A DNA stretch of 64,000 bases from a virus. The stretch lies in IMG/VR virus record IMGVR_UViG_3300023184_000024, positions 62,001 to 126,000 of that record; one strand, written 5' to 3'. This document shows positions 24,944 through 34,383 of this stretch, piece after piece (positions within the stretch are counted from its first letter, which is position 1; the number at the start of each line of letters is the position of its first letter). The notes below the pieces were generated by a model that had not been told where the DNA came from, ran no database searches, and saw only the letters and a program-made list of their open reading frames with translations. Both the position numbers and the translations under genes were made by a program.

Positions 24944-25422
24944 GTCAAGTATACCTAATCAAACCGCTGAAAAAGAAAAGCATTGTCTACCACGTTGAGA
25001 TGTTCCGTGACAATCCTGACGGTAGCACTAGCTGGTTTAACATCGATGAAACATATCGTTGGGGCCAGGGCTTTATTGAAGCGGATATGGACTGCAATCT
25101 TCCTTGGCAAGGCGATACAGTTGCTTACGCTAAAATCGATGCAGGCTGGGGCTGTGAGTTTGACGACAGCATCAGCATTGAGTGGGAATTCAGCGATGAC
25201 ATCACCGAACTTGATCAACAAGAACTCAAAGAACTTTACTACGAAGGTGGTGCAGGTTGGCTTTATGATGGTGAACATGATTGGCAAGAAGAAGATGCCG
25301 CAGTACATATCATTGCACCATACCAAGTTGATTTATGCGAAGAAGATGGCACAGTCATTGAAGAAAACGTAAAATTAAAACCACGTCCTACTCCTAGTAA
25401 TGACTGGCCTTTCCCAAATTAA
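24940..25422 (+). CDS. Acidic hypothetical protein
   Basis: 160 aa, strongly acidic (e.g. YDGEHDWQEEDAAVHI). Many aromatic residues in a regular strand pattern. A similar acidic layout, with a GAW/GGAGW stretch followed by DGxxDW, appears in the next gene, so the two may be distant paralogs. Negative, beta-rich small phage proteins can be DNA mimics; that is only a suggestion here. Overlaps the previous gene by 4 bases. Confidence 0.6.
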   Translation: MSQVYLIKPLKKKSIVYHVEMFRDNPDGSTSWFNIDETYRWGQGFIEADMDCNLPWQGDTVAYAKIDAGWGCEFDDSISIEWEFSDDITELDQQELKELYYEGGAGWLYDGEHDWQEEDAAVHIIAPYQVDLCEEDGTVIEENVKLKPRPTPSNDWPFPN

Positions 25423-25432
25423 AGGAATAATT

Positions 25433-25939
25433 ATGGCAACATGGACTATTAGAACACACTACAAAAAATCTTGTGAACAGATTGAGTATTTCTACAATCG
25501 CAAAAACGATGACAAAATTGTTGTGCATGACGGATTTCGACGTGCAGAGTTTACCATCGAAACCACTGATGATGAATTTCCGCAGATTGAGTTTACAGAA
25601 GTGCCAGGTGGCGATGGTAAAACAGACAGCATAGACTTATTCAGTTTGTCTGGTGACAATATTGAATCAACTGAAATGGTTGAAATGTACGATGGTGGTT
25701 GCTGGGGCGATGTCGAAATCGAAGTTGAGGATGAAGAAGAAGCAGAACGACTGCGTGAACTTATTCAAGAAGAAGGTGCGTGGGCACTAGAAGAAGACGG
25801 CGACGGCGATTGGTATCTAAGTGATACTGAATGTTGGGTCTGGGGACCACTAGAAATTGAAGACGAAGCAGGCAATGTGCGTATCATTTGCGCAGATGAG
25901 GATGGCAATGTCATCGACTTTGTAGAGGACAACGAATGA
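25433..25939 (+). CDS. Highly acidic hypothetical protein
   Basis: 168 aa. Start set at ATG 25433 behind AAAGGAATAATT; an upstream ATG at 25400 in frame lacks a ribosome site and overlaps the prior gene. Very acidic (EVEDEEEAERLREL, LEEDGDGDWYLSD, DEDGNVIDFVEDNE). Relationship to the 24940 product is likely from the shared layout. No catalytic motif. Confidence 0.65.
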   Translation: MATWTIRTHYKKSCEQIEYFYNRKNDDKIVVHDGFRRAEFTIETTDDEFPQIEFTEVPGGDGKTDSIDLFSLSGDNIESTEMVEMYDGGCWGDVEIEVEDEEEAERLRELIQEEGAWALEEDGDGDWYLSDTECWVWGPLEIEDEAGNVRIICADEDGNVIDFVEDNE

Positions 25940-26262
25940 AATGGTTTGATCGATGGTTTACCAACAAATGCAAACAAGCATTGGGCATTGAGGATGATAC
26001 TCGTGAAGAAGATGCGTATCAACCTATGACAAGTTCCAAGCAAAGACGTAACACTGTTATTAGTCGTCGGGATGATATGGACCTTCCCGACGGCGGCCTA
26101 AATATCCAAGTAAAGTCTGCACTTGGTGGCAAGATTGTCATCTTCCGTAACTACGATGAGCGCAATGATCGTAACTTGTACACCACCTATCTAATTCACG
26201 ACAGTGAAAACTTTGAGTCTAGCTTGGGCAAAATCATCACCATGGAAAGTATGAAGCTATGA
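25936..26262 (+). CDS. Hypothetical protein
   Basis: 108 aa. Begins KWFDRWFTNKCKQAL; the second half SALGGKIVIFRNYDERNDRN looks like a beta-hairpin. Overlaps neighbours by 4 bases. Not recognised. Confidence 0.6.
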   Translation: MKWFDRWFTNKCKQALGIEDDTREEDAYQPMTSSKQRRNTVISRRDDMDLPDGGLNIQVKSALGGKIVIFRNYDERNDRNLYTTYLIHDSENFESSLGKIITMESMKL

Positions 26263-26606
26263 TTAAAAATATTTCTTCGTCGGGCAAGTATCTTCAGGTG
26301 CAAGGTGGAAATAATGTATATCCTTACATCAGCCCCGGTGCTGCCAATGCCGGCCAATTAAGATTTAATACTAACACAAGCAATCTTGAAATATGGGACG
26401 GGGTTGCATGGAAAGACATCAATAACACCTACACCAGCATTGGCTTAACTGGCGAAGCCGAATTGTTGTTGGATTGGGCTCGTACCAAACGTGATGAAGA
26501 TATCAAGTTCCAAGCATTGGTAGAGTCACACCCTGGCGTCCAAGACCTAAAAGAAAAATTAGATATAATGGTTGCTTTGGTCAAGCAAGAAAAGTTCATT
26601 AAATGA
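26259..26606 (+). CDS. Tail-fibre-like small protein
   Basis: 115 aa. PGAANAGQLRFNTNTSNLEIWDGVAWKDI is the repeat style found in phage tail fibre and neck proteins (GxLRYNTxTxxxExYDGxxW). The C-terminal part is helical (AELLLDWARTKRDEDIKFQAL). It may be a small virion accessory, yet it lies in an early-type region, so the role is open. Overlaps the previous gene. Confidence 0.55.
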   Translation: MIKNISSSGKYLQVQGGNNVYPYISPGAANAGQLRFNTNTSNLEIWDGVAWKDINNTYTSIGLTGEAELLLDWARTKRDEDIKFQALVESHPGVQDLKEKLDIMVALVKQEKFIK

Positions 26607-26623
26607 AACATGTGCGGCTCTGG

Positions 26624-26652
26624 TTGACTTTTATACAACAAAGCACTATAAT
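26624..26652 (+). promoter_or_regulatory. Sigma70-type promoter TTGACT-17-TATAAT
   Basis: -35 TTGACT 26624-26629, -10 TATAAT 26647-26652, spacer 17; next gene starts at 26679. Confidence 0.7.
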
Positions 26653-26678
26653 AACTTATACATTAACTGGAAAGAACT

Positions 26679-27122
26679 ATGAATCAAGAGCAACGAGATC
26701 GAATTGAAAGATGTAAACAATATGCAGATAGAAAAATCTGGGTTACCTTCCGCAAAGAAGGAATCCACAAATACCCCGCTGCCGCTAGTGATCCAATGCT
26801 GGCGACCGGTGATGAATATGATGTGTCTTTTCTTGGGGTGCCTCATCGACACATCTTTCATTTCCGAGTTTGGATCGATGTTTTTCATAATGATCGCGAT
26901 ATTGAATTCATCCAGTTCAAACGCTGGTTGGAAAAGCTCTATGCCGGCGGAACACTTGAACTCAACTTCAAAAGTTGCGAAATGATCTCAGATGATCTGT
27001 ACCTGCAGATTGCTCAAGGGTATCCTGACCGTTCGGTCTGGATTGAAGTGGCTGAAGATGGCGAGAACGGCGCTTTGATCAAATATGAAATTTCTCGCCC
27101 AAGTTTATCAATTGTAAATTAA
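26679..27122 (+). CDS. Hypothetical protein
   Basis: 147 aa. Alternating strands; RKEGIHKYPAAASDP and FLGVPHRHIFHFRVWIDVFH include a histidine group but no recognised metal motif. The N-terminal EQRDRIERCKQY is helical. Own promoter. Function unknown. Confidence 0.6.
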   Translation: MNQEQRDRIERCKQYADRKIWVTFRKEGIHKYPAAASDPMLATGDEYDVSFLGVPHRHIFHFRVWIDVFHNDRDIEFIQFKRWLEKLYAGGTLELNFKSCEMISDDLYLQIAQGYPDRSVWIEVAEDGENGALIKYEISRPSLSIVN

Positions 27123-27133
27123 AAAGGAATAGT

Positions 27134-27373
27134 ATGGCCAAGCCTACAATCAAATCCAACCCACGTGTGGCCGAAATCCTCGAAGAGCTGGAAGGCTTTT
27201 TAGAATTCTGTCAAGACTATGGTTATCGGTATAACGAAGCCGACATGTATAACTTCAAGAGTTATGCATTCCAACAATACAGCAAATTCATGCAGGGCAA
27301 GAACGCTAAGAATATGTGGGACGAGGACACTCGAAGATTTGCTGGTTACACTAGTAGACCAACATATAGATGA
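27134..27373 (+). CDS. Small hypothetical protein
   Basis: 79 aa, mostly helical: RVAEILEELEGFLEFCQDYG, then NMWDEDTRRFA. AAAAAGGAATAGT precedes the ATG. Overlaps the next gene by 4 bases. Resembles the start of the protein at 52778 (IVNPKVKEILELSDKLRECL) in its first helix; relationship uncertain. Confidence 0.6.
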   Translation: MAKPTIKSNPRVAEILEELEGFLEFCQDYGYRYNEADMYNFKSYAFQQYSKFMQGKNAKNMWDEDTRRFAGYTSRPTYR

Positions 27374-28251
27374 TCAACATTATCTTTGTGCCTGGGACAT
27401 TTGGTACTACCGTTGAGTACGTACTAAGATCCCAGACTGTGCAAGGAACACCAATTGATACAAAAATTGCCAGTGATGGGTCAATGCACACAATAAACAA
27501 ATTGGCGCACTTTACCCATCCTGCAACAATTAAACAATTTTTCCAATCAGAGTACGATCCAACCACAATCACTACTCCTATATATGGATTTGCAGAAGTT
27601 ACCTTAGATCAAGTCTTGACAGTGTTCGAGGGGAAATCAACCCCGTTGGACAAGAATGTATTAATATATTGCTCGGACTTCAGCTGGGCAGAAATTAACA
27701 TTTTATTCAACTATCATAAAGTTGCAGTAGGAACTGAGTTTTGCAAAGGTTTACAAATCTTTGATGATCGAAGCTCGCCAGTTTTCAAGAACTATGACAC
27801 GTTTAGAGCTTGGCAATCTCAGCCCTTGTGGCAATGGAGGAACTGGTTCAGTGAGTACTATCCAAATTGGGTGTCTTCATGGATTTCCAGTGTCAATGAA
27901 GTGCCCGATTCGTTTTTAACAATTTCAAACCAAGAAATTTTATCAAACCCACACCAATCGTTGGAAAAAATTATTAGGCATTGCAATCTTGATTCTAAAT
28001 ATAGTCTCAATGAGTTTGCAACAGAATGGCAAGACAAACAACAATATGTCTTGCAAAATTATCAAACAATATGTACAATTAGAGATTGTATAGTTGACAA
28101 CCAGTATTTTGAATACAAACCGTTAAACATTGTAAGTGAAGCAATATTAAAACACAAGTTAAAAGATTCCGGATTTGTATTAAACGCAGATGGACTTGAT
28201 GTATTGCCACTTGACACTGTTGAATTGCGTAAATTACTATCATTGATATAA
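27370..28251 (+). CDS. Hypothetical protein, possibly sulfotransferase-like
   Basis: 293 aa. N-terminus INIIFVPGTFGTTVEYVL and the later SFLTISNQEILSNPHQSLEKIIRHCNL have the shape of a sulfotransferase P-loop and of its xxxxEDLxxxPxxxLxxIxxF region, but key residues are not conserved. Paralog of the 13555 product. Immediately precedes the glycan genes, so a role in modifying a sugar chain is possible. Confidence 0.45.
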   Translation: MINIIFVPGTFGTTVEYVLRSQTVQGTPIDTKIASDGSMHTINKLAHFTHPATIKQFFQSEYDPTTITTPIYGFAEVTLDQVLTVFEGKSTPLDKNVLIYCSDFSWAEINILFNYHKVAVGTEFCKGLQIFDDRSSPVFKNYDTFRAWQSQPLWQWRNWFSEYYPNWVSSWISSVNEVPDSFLTISNQEILSNPHQSLEKIIRHCNLDSKYSLNEFATEWQDKQQYVLQNYQTICTIRDCIVDNQYFEYKPLNIVSEAILKHKLKDSGFVLNADGLDVLPLDTVELRKLLSLI

Positions 28252-28262
28252 AGGATGCTACA

Positions 28263-29462
28263 ATGAGAAAACTATTTTACATGGGCTTGGAAAGTTACGA
28301 AGCCCGTTACACACTACAGCTCACGGAATGGAACCGACGTGTGTTTGACCGTAGAGGTCTTGATGTCGTTTATGTTCCTGGAACCACTATTGACAATAGC
28401 CAAGCTATTTCAGTGGGGCAAGTGCTAGACGCACACGGACGCAGTTATTTCGGCATGAGCCAAATGATGAACTTAGTTCAACTAATGAAGAATGGAGAAG
28501 TTACCAATGCGGATGTTATCTACTTTGAAGACATGTTTCAACCCGGCATCGAGAGTCTTCCTTACATCCTTAATCAAGTTCCTGCTGATCAACGTCCTCG
28601 TGTGTATGTTCGTTGTCTTGCTCAGTCCATTGATCCTGATGACTTCGTACATGTATGGGGTATGGCGAAATGGATGGGCCTCTACGAACAAATGGTTAAC
28701 GAGTTCGTGGACGGGGTTCTTGCCACCAACGAGGAGATGGTTGCTCATATGCGCATTGCTGGATGGCGTGCTCCTATATATAATATTAGTGGCCTAGCAT
28801 TTGGCAAATCGGAAGTGCTAGAGCGCATTGGTGGTGTAGAGAATATCCGGCCTTTCCAGGATCGCAAGAGACGAGTTGGGTTTGCCGCAAGGTTTGATCA
28901 GGAAAAACAACCAGACTTTTACATGGACTTGATTGAGATGTATCACAATCAAGGACACCATAAGGACATCGAGTTTGCTATTTTCTCAGGCGGGCCGTTG
29001 CGTAGCAATAATCCAAAGTACTTGGAACGTGCTTACAAACTGGCAGGAGAGGGCAAACTCAACATTTATGAGGATCTAAAGAAGAACGATTACTATGATC
29101 TCCTCAACGATACTCGTGTGCTGTTTAATTGTGCTCTCCAAGATTGGGTCTCAAACACTGTCAGTGAAGCAGATACCCTCGGAGCCAACGTTCTATATCC
29201 TGCTTATCGCAGTTTCCCTGAAACTTTTGCAAATGACCCTAACAGGCTCTACATTCCCTGGAGTATAGATGATGCTTTCCATAAATTAGAAAATCTCCTT
29301 GACTCTCCACATCACAACATGGGCCTGATCAGTGACTGGAACGATGGCACAATTGATCGTGTTGTTGATATCATTGACGGTAATGGCGAGCAATGGAATC
29401 GTGCTGGTAATCGTTACCGGGACCATGTGGCTGGTGCTAAGTATCCTGTAAGGAAAATTTAA
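28263..29462 (+). CDS. GT4-like glycosyltransferase
   Basis: 399 aa. Two Rossmann-like halves: an N-terminal one ending near GVLATNEEMVAHMRIAGWRAP, and a C-terminal one starting RRVGFAARFDQEKQPDFYMDLIEMY, with NDTRVLFNCALQDWVSNTVSEADTLGANVLYPA where GT-B enzymes bind the nucleotide sugar (E-x-x-x-x-G/A). AAGGATGCTACA precedes ATG. Opens the sugar gene cluster. Confidence 0.75.
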   Translation: MRKLFYMGLESYEARYTLQLTEWNRRVFDRRGLDVVYVPGTTIDNSQAISVGQVLDAHGRSYFGMSQMMNLVQLMKNGEVTNADVIYFEDMFQPGIESLPYILNQVPADQRPRVYVRCLAQSIDPDDFVHVWGMAKWMGLYEQMVNEFVDGVLATNEEMVAHMRIAGWRAPIYNISGLAFGKSEVLERIGGVENIRPFQDRKRRVGFAARFDQEKQPDFYMDLIEMYHNQGHHKDIEFAIFSGGPLRSNNPKYLERAYKLAGEGKLNIYEDLKKNDYYDLLNDTRVLFNCALQDWVSNTVSEADTLGANVLYPAYRSFPETFANDPNRLYIPWSIDDAFHKLENLLDSPHHNMGLISDWNDGTIDRVVDIIDGNGEQWNRAGNRYRDHVAGAKYPVRKI

Positions 29463-29465
29463 CCT

Positions 29466-30509
29466 ATGAATAAACAAACAGTTTTAGTCACTGGCGGCGC
29501 TGGATTTATCGGGCATCACATGATTCGGCGTTTGCTCAAGCATCCCGAGTACAATATTATTTCCCTGGATCGATTGGATTTTTCAGGTAACTTAAATCGC
29601 CTAGCTGAACTTGCACAAGAATTTGGCACAGACGAAATGCGTAGATTGCGTGTAATTCATCATGACCTTAAAGCAGAAATCAACCCACAACTAGCTGGAC
29701 AAATTGGCGACGTAGATTACATTGTTCACATGGCCGCTGGCAGTCATGTCACACGCAGTATTGAAAACCCTATGTTGTTTGTGCAAGACAATGTTGTAGG
29801 CACTTGTAACTTGTTGGACTATGCACGATTTTATTTGCCCAATCTAAAGAAGTTTATTAACTTTGGCACAGATGAAGTATTTGGATCAGCCCCCGAAGGT
29901 GTTGAGTATCAAGAGTATGATCGATACAACAGTCGCAGTCCATACTCAGCTACCAAAGCCGGCGCAGAAGAATTATGTGTGGCCTATGAAAACACATTTG
30001 GCATGCCCATCTACTGTACACATACCATGAATGTTTTTGGCGAGCGCCAGTCACCAGAAAAGTTTCTTGGGTTGGTCATGCGCAAGGTACTAGAAGATCA
30101 AGAAGTCACCATCCATTGTGACGAAAAGACCGGCACTGAAAGTGGGCTACGTCATTGGGTGCATGCCGCAGACGTTGCCGATGCTACTATGTTTATCATG
30201 AACTTGCCGCACAAAGAATTCCCCTTGCCCAATGACTTTGGTGGGGCCACTTGCCCCAAGTTTAACATTGTGGGACAGCGAGAAATCAGCAACCTCGAGG
30301 TGGCTCAACGTGTTGCTGACATAATGAAACGCAAGCTCAATTACACAATGGTAGGGTATGACACACAACGTCCCGGACATGACTTCCGGTACGCACTTAG
30401 TGGAGAATACATGAAGAGTCTAGGTTGGGAACCCAAATACGACTTTGACACTCGTCTTGAGCAAATGATAAACTGGACTCTTAAAAACTCTCGTTGGTTA
30501 AAGCTATGA
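29466..30509 (+). CDS. NAD-dependent sugar epimerase/dehydratase (SDR extended)
   Basis: 347 aa. GGAGFIGHHM near residue 10 is the NAD-binding GxxGxxG motif. The catalytic pair is YSATKAGAEE (YxxxK), with TDEVFGSA upstream as in dTDP-glucose 4,6-dehydratases (TDEVYG); GERQSPEKFLGLVM and the substrate-binding region follow. It would convert an NDP-hexose to a 4-keto-6-deoxy sugar or a related product. The stop overlaps the next ATG. Confidence 0.85.
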   Translation: MNKQTVLVTGGAGFIGHHMIRRLLKHPEYNIISLDRLDFSGNLNRLAELAQEFGTDEMRRLRVIHHDLKAEINPQLAGQIGDVDYIVHMAAGSHVTRSIENPMLFVQDNVVGTCNLLDYARFYLPNLKKFINFGTDEVFGSAPEGVEYQEYDRYNSRSPYSATKAGAEELCVAYENTFGMPIYCTHTMNVFGERQSPEKFLGLVMRKVLEDQEVTIHCDEKTGTESGLRHWVHAADVADATMFIMNLPHKEFPLPNDFGGATCPKFNIVGQREISNLEVAQRVADIMKRKLNYTMVGYDTQRPGHDFRYALSGEYMKSLGWEPKYDFDTRLEQMINWTLKNSRWLKL

Positions 30510-31714
30510 ATCACATACACGAAAATACAGAATGCCTTGCATGCGGCAGCACTAATATTCAAACGGCATTGGACCTTGGAGTTCAGCCGCTGGCAAACAG
30601 TTATAAGAAGTCTGTTGCTGATGCCGAAGAACGTTACCCATTAGCAGTGCGACTTTGCCAGGACTGCTATCATTTACAACTAAGCCACACAGTTGATCCT
30701 GAAATCATCTACAAAAACTATTTGTATGCCACAGGCACAAACAAAACCATTCGAGAATACTCCCAGTGGTTTGCTAATTTTTGTTTAGAATATCTTCCAG
30801 GGTCATCTAGTGTTCTTGACATTGGTTGCAACGATGGTACACAGCTAGATTACTTCAAGGAATTGGGGTTTAATACCTATGGTATTGATCCAGCTGAAAA
30901 CTTACACGAACGCAGTAGTGCAAATCACTTTGTGATATGTGACTTTTTTGGTCCCGATGCTGTGAGTCGTTTAGCCACAGCTGATTACAATATAATCACA
31001 GCACAAAATGTTTGTGCACACAATCCTGATCCTTTGAGATTTTTAAAATCATGCCGTGAGTTAATGCGTGAAGATACTTTGTTGTTTGTACAAACCAGCC
31101 AGGCCGATATGGTGTTGCACAATGAGTTTGACACCATTTATCATGAGCATGTCAACTTTTTTAATGCCAACAGTATGTTCAAATTGGCACAACGTGCTGG
31201 ACTACACCTAGTTGATGTTGTCAAGGCACCAATACATGGTAACAGTTATATCTTTGTACTGAGTTTAAAAAATAGTCGTCAGCATCACGTGCAAAATATC
31301 ATTGCCATGGAAGCACCATTGCTTGAAAAACGCACATATCAGCAATGGCGAGACATTGTAGAATTAAATGTAGATGCATTAAAATTCCATGTTGACCAAT
31401 ATCGCAGTCAAGGATACCGGTTAGTTGGATATGGTGCCGCAGCCAAAGGTAATACCTTGTTGAACTATGCCGAACTTGATTTAGATTTTATTGTTGACGA
31501 CAATCCGCTTAAACAAGGATTGTACACACCCGGACGTGCCATCCCAATTGTGGGCATTGAACGAGTAAAAAATTTAACTCAACAAGATCGTGTATTGTTT
31601 ATTCCGTTGGCTTGGAATTTCTTTGATGAGATTCGAGAACGCATTCTAGCTGTTCGTAAAAATGATCAAGATGAATTTCTTAGATATTTCCCCACAGTAG
31701 AATTGGTCAAATGA
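30506..31714 (+). CDS. NDP-sugar C-methyltransferase-like protein
   Basis: 402 aa. Start at ATG 30506, overlapping the previous stop (ATGA). N-terminal zinc-binding region CLACGSTNIQTALDLGVQPLAN then CQDCYHLQL gives two CxxC pairs; SAM-binding motif SSVLDIGCNDGTQLDYF near 110; HEHVNFF near 217; C-terminal Rossmann-like part LVGYGAAAKGNTLLNYA. This is the plan of NDP-hexose 3-C-methyltransferases such as TylC3/NovU-type enzymes. Confidence 0.8.
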   Translation: MNHIHENTECLACGSTNIQTALDLGVQPLANSYKKSVADAEERYPLAVRLCQDCYHLQLSHTVDPEIIYKNYLYATGTNKTIREYSQWFANFCLEYLPGSSSVLDIGCNDGTQLDYFKELGFNTYGIDPAENLHERSSANHFVICDFFGPDAVSRLATADYNIITAQNVCAHNPDPLRFLKSCRELMREDTLLFVQTSQADMVLHNEFDTIYHEHVNFFNANSMFKLAQRAGLHLVDVVKAPIHGNSYIFVLSLKNSRQHHVQNIIAMEAPLLEKRTYQQWRDIVELNVDALKFHVDQYRSQGYRLVGYGAAAKGNTLLNYAELDLDFIVDDNPLKQGLYTPGRAIPIVGIERVKNLTQQDRVLFIPLAWNFFDEIRERILAVRKNDQDEFLRYFPTVELVK

Positions 31715-32478
31715 AAAATTACCTAATCAAGGGTTTGCACAGAATTGGCAGTACCAAGTGGTGGCCCGGCAGCGATCGTAGCTGGGAAGGTGACTTATAT
31801 CCCATGTATGAAAAGATGAATGAATTAAGTAAACAAAGCTTTTTTCATTTTTTAGAAGGTGAATGGGAACTGATTAATCTTGTCAGCGAAGCAACGGATG
31901 TTAATCATGTGTTTAGACAACAGTTTCAAGCTATATGGGAAATTTGGCAACAGGAACCTTGTAACATTTTTTACTGCGGGTCTGACACACAAATGATCAA
32001 GCCCACCAAGGTGTTTGATCAATATCAGCATTTTCTACTGTTTAACTACACCGATCCAAAAAGTTTTGGTCCATGCACACACTTTCTCAATGCCGACGTT
32101 AGATATTACCCCAACACCATGAGTCGCGAAATGTGGAGTTGGGCATTGGCTCAAACCAAAGCACTTGACTGGTGGAACAGCGATCAGTTGTTATACAATC
32201 AGATGGTATGGAGCCAAGGGCTTGGAGCAGAAAAAGTAATTGATCCTCGTATGGCTTATCAAGGATTTATGTTGCCCGGTGATGAAGAAGTTCGAGCTAG
32301 ATCTGATCGCTGGAATGGATGTAAAATTGAAGACGCTCATCTCATACACTGGCATGGTAGTCGGGGAGCTCAAGCAAAACTACAACTAATGCAAGATATA
32401 AACAATCAATTGGGGGTACCAGTGGCGCCAGTGAGACCCATTACGCAACAGGTAATTGATATTTCACATATTAAATAA
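31711..32478 (+). CDS. Hypothetical protein, glycosyltransferase-like
   Basis: 255 aa. CNIFYCGSDTQMIKP and THFLNADVRYYP are candidate DxD-type positions, and EDAHLIHWHGSRGAQAK near the end resembles the His/Arg acceptor region of GT-A folds. Trp-rich. Sits between the methyltransferase and the epimerase, overlapping the first by 4 bases. Called by context and weak motifs. Confidence 0.5.
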   Translation: MKNYLIKGLHRIGSTKWWPGSDRSWEGDLYPMYEKMNELSKQSFFHFLEGEWELINLVSEATDVNHVFRQQFQAIWEIWQQEPCNIFYCGSDTQMIKPTKVFDQYQHFLLFNYTDPKSFGPCTHFLNADVRYYPNTMSREMWSWALAQTKALDWWNSDQLLYNQMVWSQGLGAEKVIDPRMAYQGFMLPGDEEVRARSDRWNGCKIEDAHLIHWHGSRGAQAKLQLMQDINNQLGVPVAPVRPITQQVIDISHIK

Positions 32479-32494
32479 TAAACAGGTAATAAAA

Positions 32495-33466
32495 TTGACC
32501 AATAAAAAAACTATAGTAGTAACTGGATCTTCGGGATACATCGGTGGTGAGATTGCACTTAAACTTCATGACCTAGGTCACAAAGTTATCGGCATCGACC
32601 GAGTTGTTGCACCCGACAGACTCAAGCCAGCGTTTCCCAACTTTGTTAATTTAAATTTTGGAGATCGGCAAACATTAGAGTATATTGCTAGCTGGAAACC
32701 AGATGCAATTATACACTGTGCAGGAAGTAGTCTAGTTGGATCTAGTGTGCGTGACCCATCTGAGTACTACAGTAACAATGTAGCACAAAGCATCAAACTT
32801 ATAGATATGATCAAAGAGCAGTTGCCAAACACCAGGATCATTTTTAGTTCTAGCGCATCTGTTTACGGAGTCCCATATTTAAATCCGTGCCACGAAGTTG
32901 ATCCCTGTGATCCGATCAGTCCCTACGGAGAAAGCAAACGTATGTTTGAGCAAATGCTTGGCAGTTATCACAAAGCATACGGGTTGGATTATGTATCATT
33001 TAGATTTTTTAATGCTTGTGGTGCCGACAGTCAAGGGAGACATGGTCAAAATCCTGGAGCAACACATATTATTAGTCGAGTGTTAGAAAGTATCTACCAC
33101 GATCAAGAGTTTACTCTCAACGGCGACCAATTCCCCACCGATGATGGCACATGCATCCGAGATTATGTGCATGTCGAAGATATTGCAAATGCTCACATAT
33201 CTGCACTAAATTTAGATATTCCGCCAGGAGTTTATAATTTAGGATCTGGAGTTGGCACAAGTAATAAACAAATTATCACTGCGGCAGAGAGAATCACAGG
33301 AAAAAAATTAAAACTAATCATAGGCCCAACTCGTGATGGTGATCCGGCAATGTTAACCGCAGACTCGGCCAAATTTGAAAGACTAGTTGGACCTTGGAGA
33401 ACATTTGACCTTGATGATATGATTACTCACGCATGGAATTGGCAACACACTAGGGAAAATGTATGA
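32495..33466 (+). CDS. galE: UDP-glucose 4-epimerase-like (GalE) protein
   Basis: 323 aa with TTG start at 32495, chosen over an upstream TTG at 32456 because AACAGGTAATAAAA gives it a ribosome site and the NAD-binding strand KKTIVVTGSSGYIGGE then sits at the usual distance. SSSASVYG and YGESKRMFEQ (YxxxK) are the catalytic Ser/Tyr/Lys; RFFNACGAD, DGTCIRDYVHVEDIA are GalE hallmark motifs. Interconverts UDP-glucose and UDP-galactose or N-acetyl analogues. Confidence 0.88.
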   Translation: MTNKKTIVVTGSSGYIGGEIALKLHDLGHKVIGIDRVVAPDRLKPAFPNFVNLNFGDRQTLEYIASWKPDAIIHCAGSSLVGSSVRDPSEYYSNNVAQSIKLIDMIKEQLPNTRIIFSSSASVYGVPYLNPCHEVDPCDPISPYGESKRMFEQMLGSYHKAYGLDYVSFRFFNACGADSQGRHGQNPGATHIISRVLESIYHDQEFTLNGDQFPTDDGTCIRDYVHVEDIANAHISALNLDIPPGVYNLGSGVGTSNKQIITAAERITGKKLKLIIGPTRDGDPAMLTADSAKFERLVGPWRTFDLDDMITHAWNWQHTRENV

Positions 33467-34383
33467 CCGCAGTACCTACAATGAAAAATTTAAAAAAATT
33501 ACCTTACGGTGGTGCAAGTTATGTCAACGACCCCGAAATGCTTAAGTATGTCAATGATTTGCTGGCGCAAGGAGATGCCACTGAGTACTTGCAAGATTTA
33601 AACATACATCAAAAATTTGTAGAAAATTATCGTGCATGGATCAATTTATCTCGCCACAATAAATTTAAAAATCTAAATCAGTTTCCAATTAGTACTATTA
33701 GCCTTGGTACTTCAGAAAGTTTTGATAAGTTTTATCTAAAAAATTCTACTCGACGATTCAGATGCTTCAAAGGCGAATACATGTACCATGCTGCCAGCTG
33801 GAGAAACTATTTTCCAGGATGGTGCTATCTCGAAGAAGATTCTATTCAGGCAAATGATGCCTTGGTGATCAGCATGCCGTTTAGTGACACCGGTGATATA
33901 CATCCGGACATGGAAGGTGTATTAAGTATTTGCGATCGTCTAGGCGTTCCGGTACTAATTGACTGTGCATTTTTTGGTATTTGTAGAGACATAGAATTTG
34001 ACTTTGATCGTCCATGTATCACTGACATTGTGTTTAGTCTGAGTAAAACCTTTCCAGTCAGTCATGTTAGAATTGGTATGAGACTATCACGCAATGACGA
34101 TGATGACAGCCTGTTAGTACATCATAAAACCAATTACGTTAATCGTTTAGGCGCTTGGCTGGGAATCAAATTAATAGATCAGTATGGTCCAGATTGGAAT
34201 GTCAACAAATGGAGACCGGCACAAGAATTGTTTTGTCAACACTTGTCGGTTACCCCAAGCAAAACGGTGATATTTGGACTAGGAAAAAGTCATTGGTCGC
34301 AGTATAATAGAGGAACAAGTACAAATCGTTTGTGCTTTGCCAACTACTTAAGCAACGGATTATTGCCCAATGATAGATATTGA
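33463..34383 (+). CDS. Compact PLP-fold protein (copy 2)
   Basis: 306 aa. Aligns with the 20250 product: SLGTSESF, VLIDCAFFG, CITDIVFSLSK and RIG in the same order. D167 and lysine K195 are kept at the same 28-residue spacing, but the residue three after D167 is Phe170 where copy 1 has Tyr. It overlaps the next oxygenase gene by 14 bases, repeating the copy-1 arrangement. In the sugar cluster it could act on an amino sugar or an amino acid side group (inference). Confidence 0.6.
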   Translation: MTAVPTMKNLKKLPYGGASYVNDPEMLKYVNDLLAQGDATEYLQDLNIHQKFVENYRAWINLSRHNKFKNLNQFPISTISLGTSESFDKFYLKNSTRRFRCFKGEYMYHAASWRNYFPGWCYLEEDSIQANDALVISMPFSDTGDIHPDMEGVLSICDRLGVPVLIDCAFFGICRDIEFDFDRPCITDIVFSLSKTFPVSHVRIGMRLSRNDDDDSLLVHHKTNYVNRLGAWLGIKLIDQYGPDWNVNKWRPAQELFCQHLSVTPSKTVIFGLGKSHWSQYNRGTSTNRLCFANYLSNGLLPNDRY

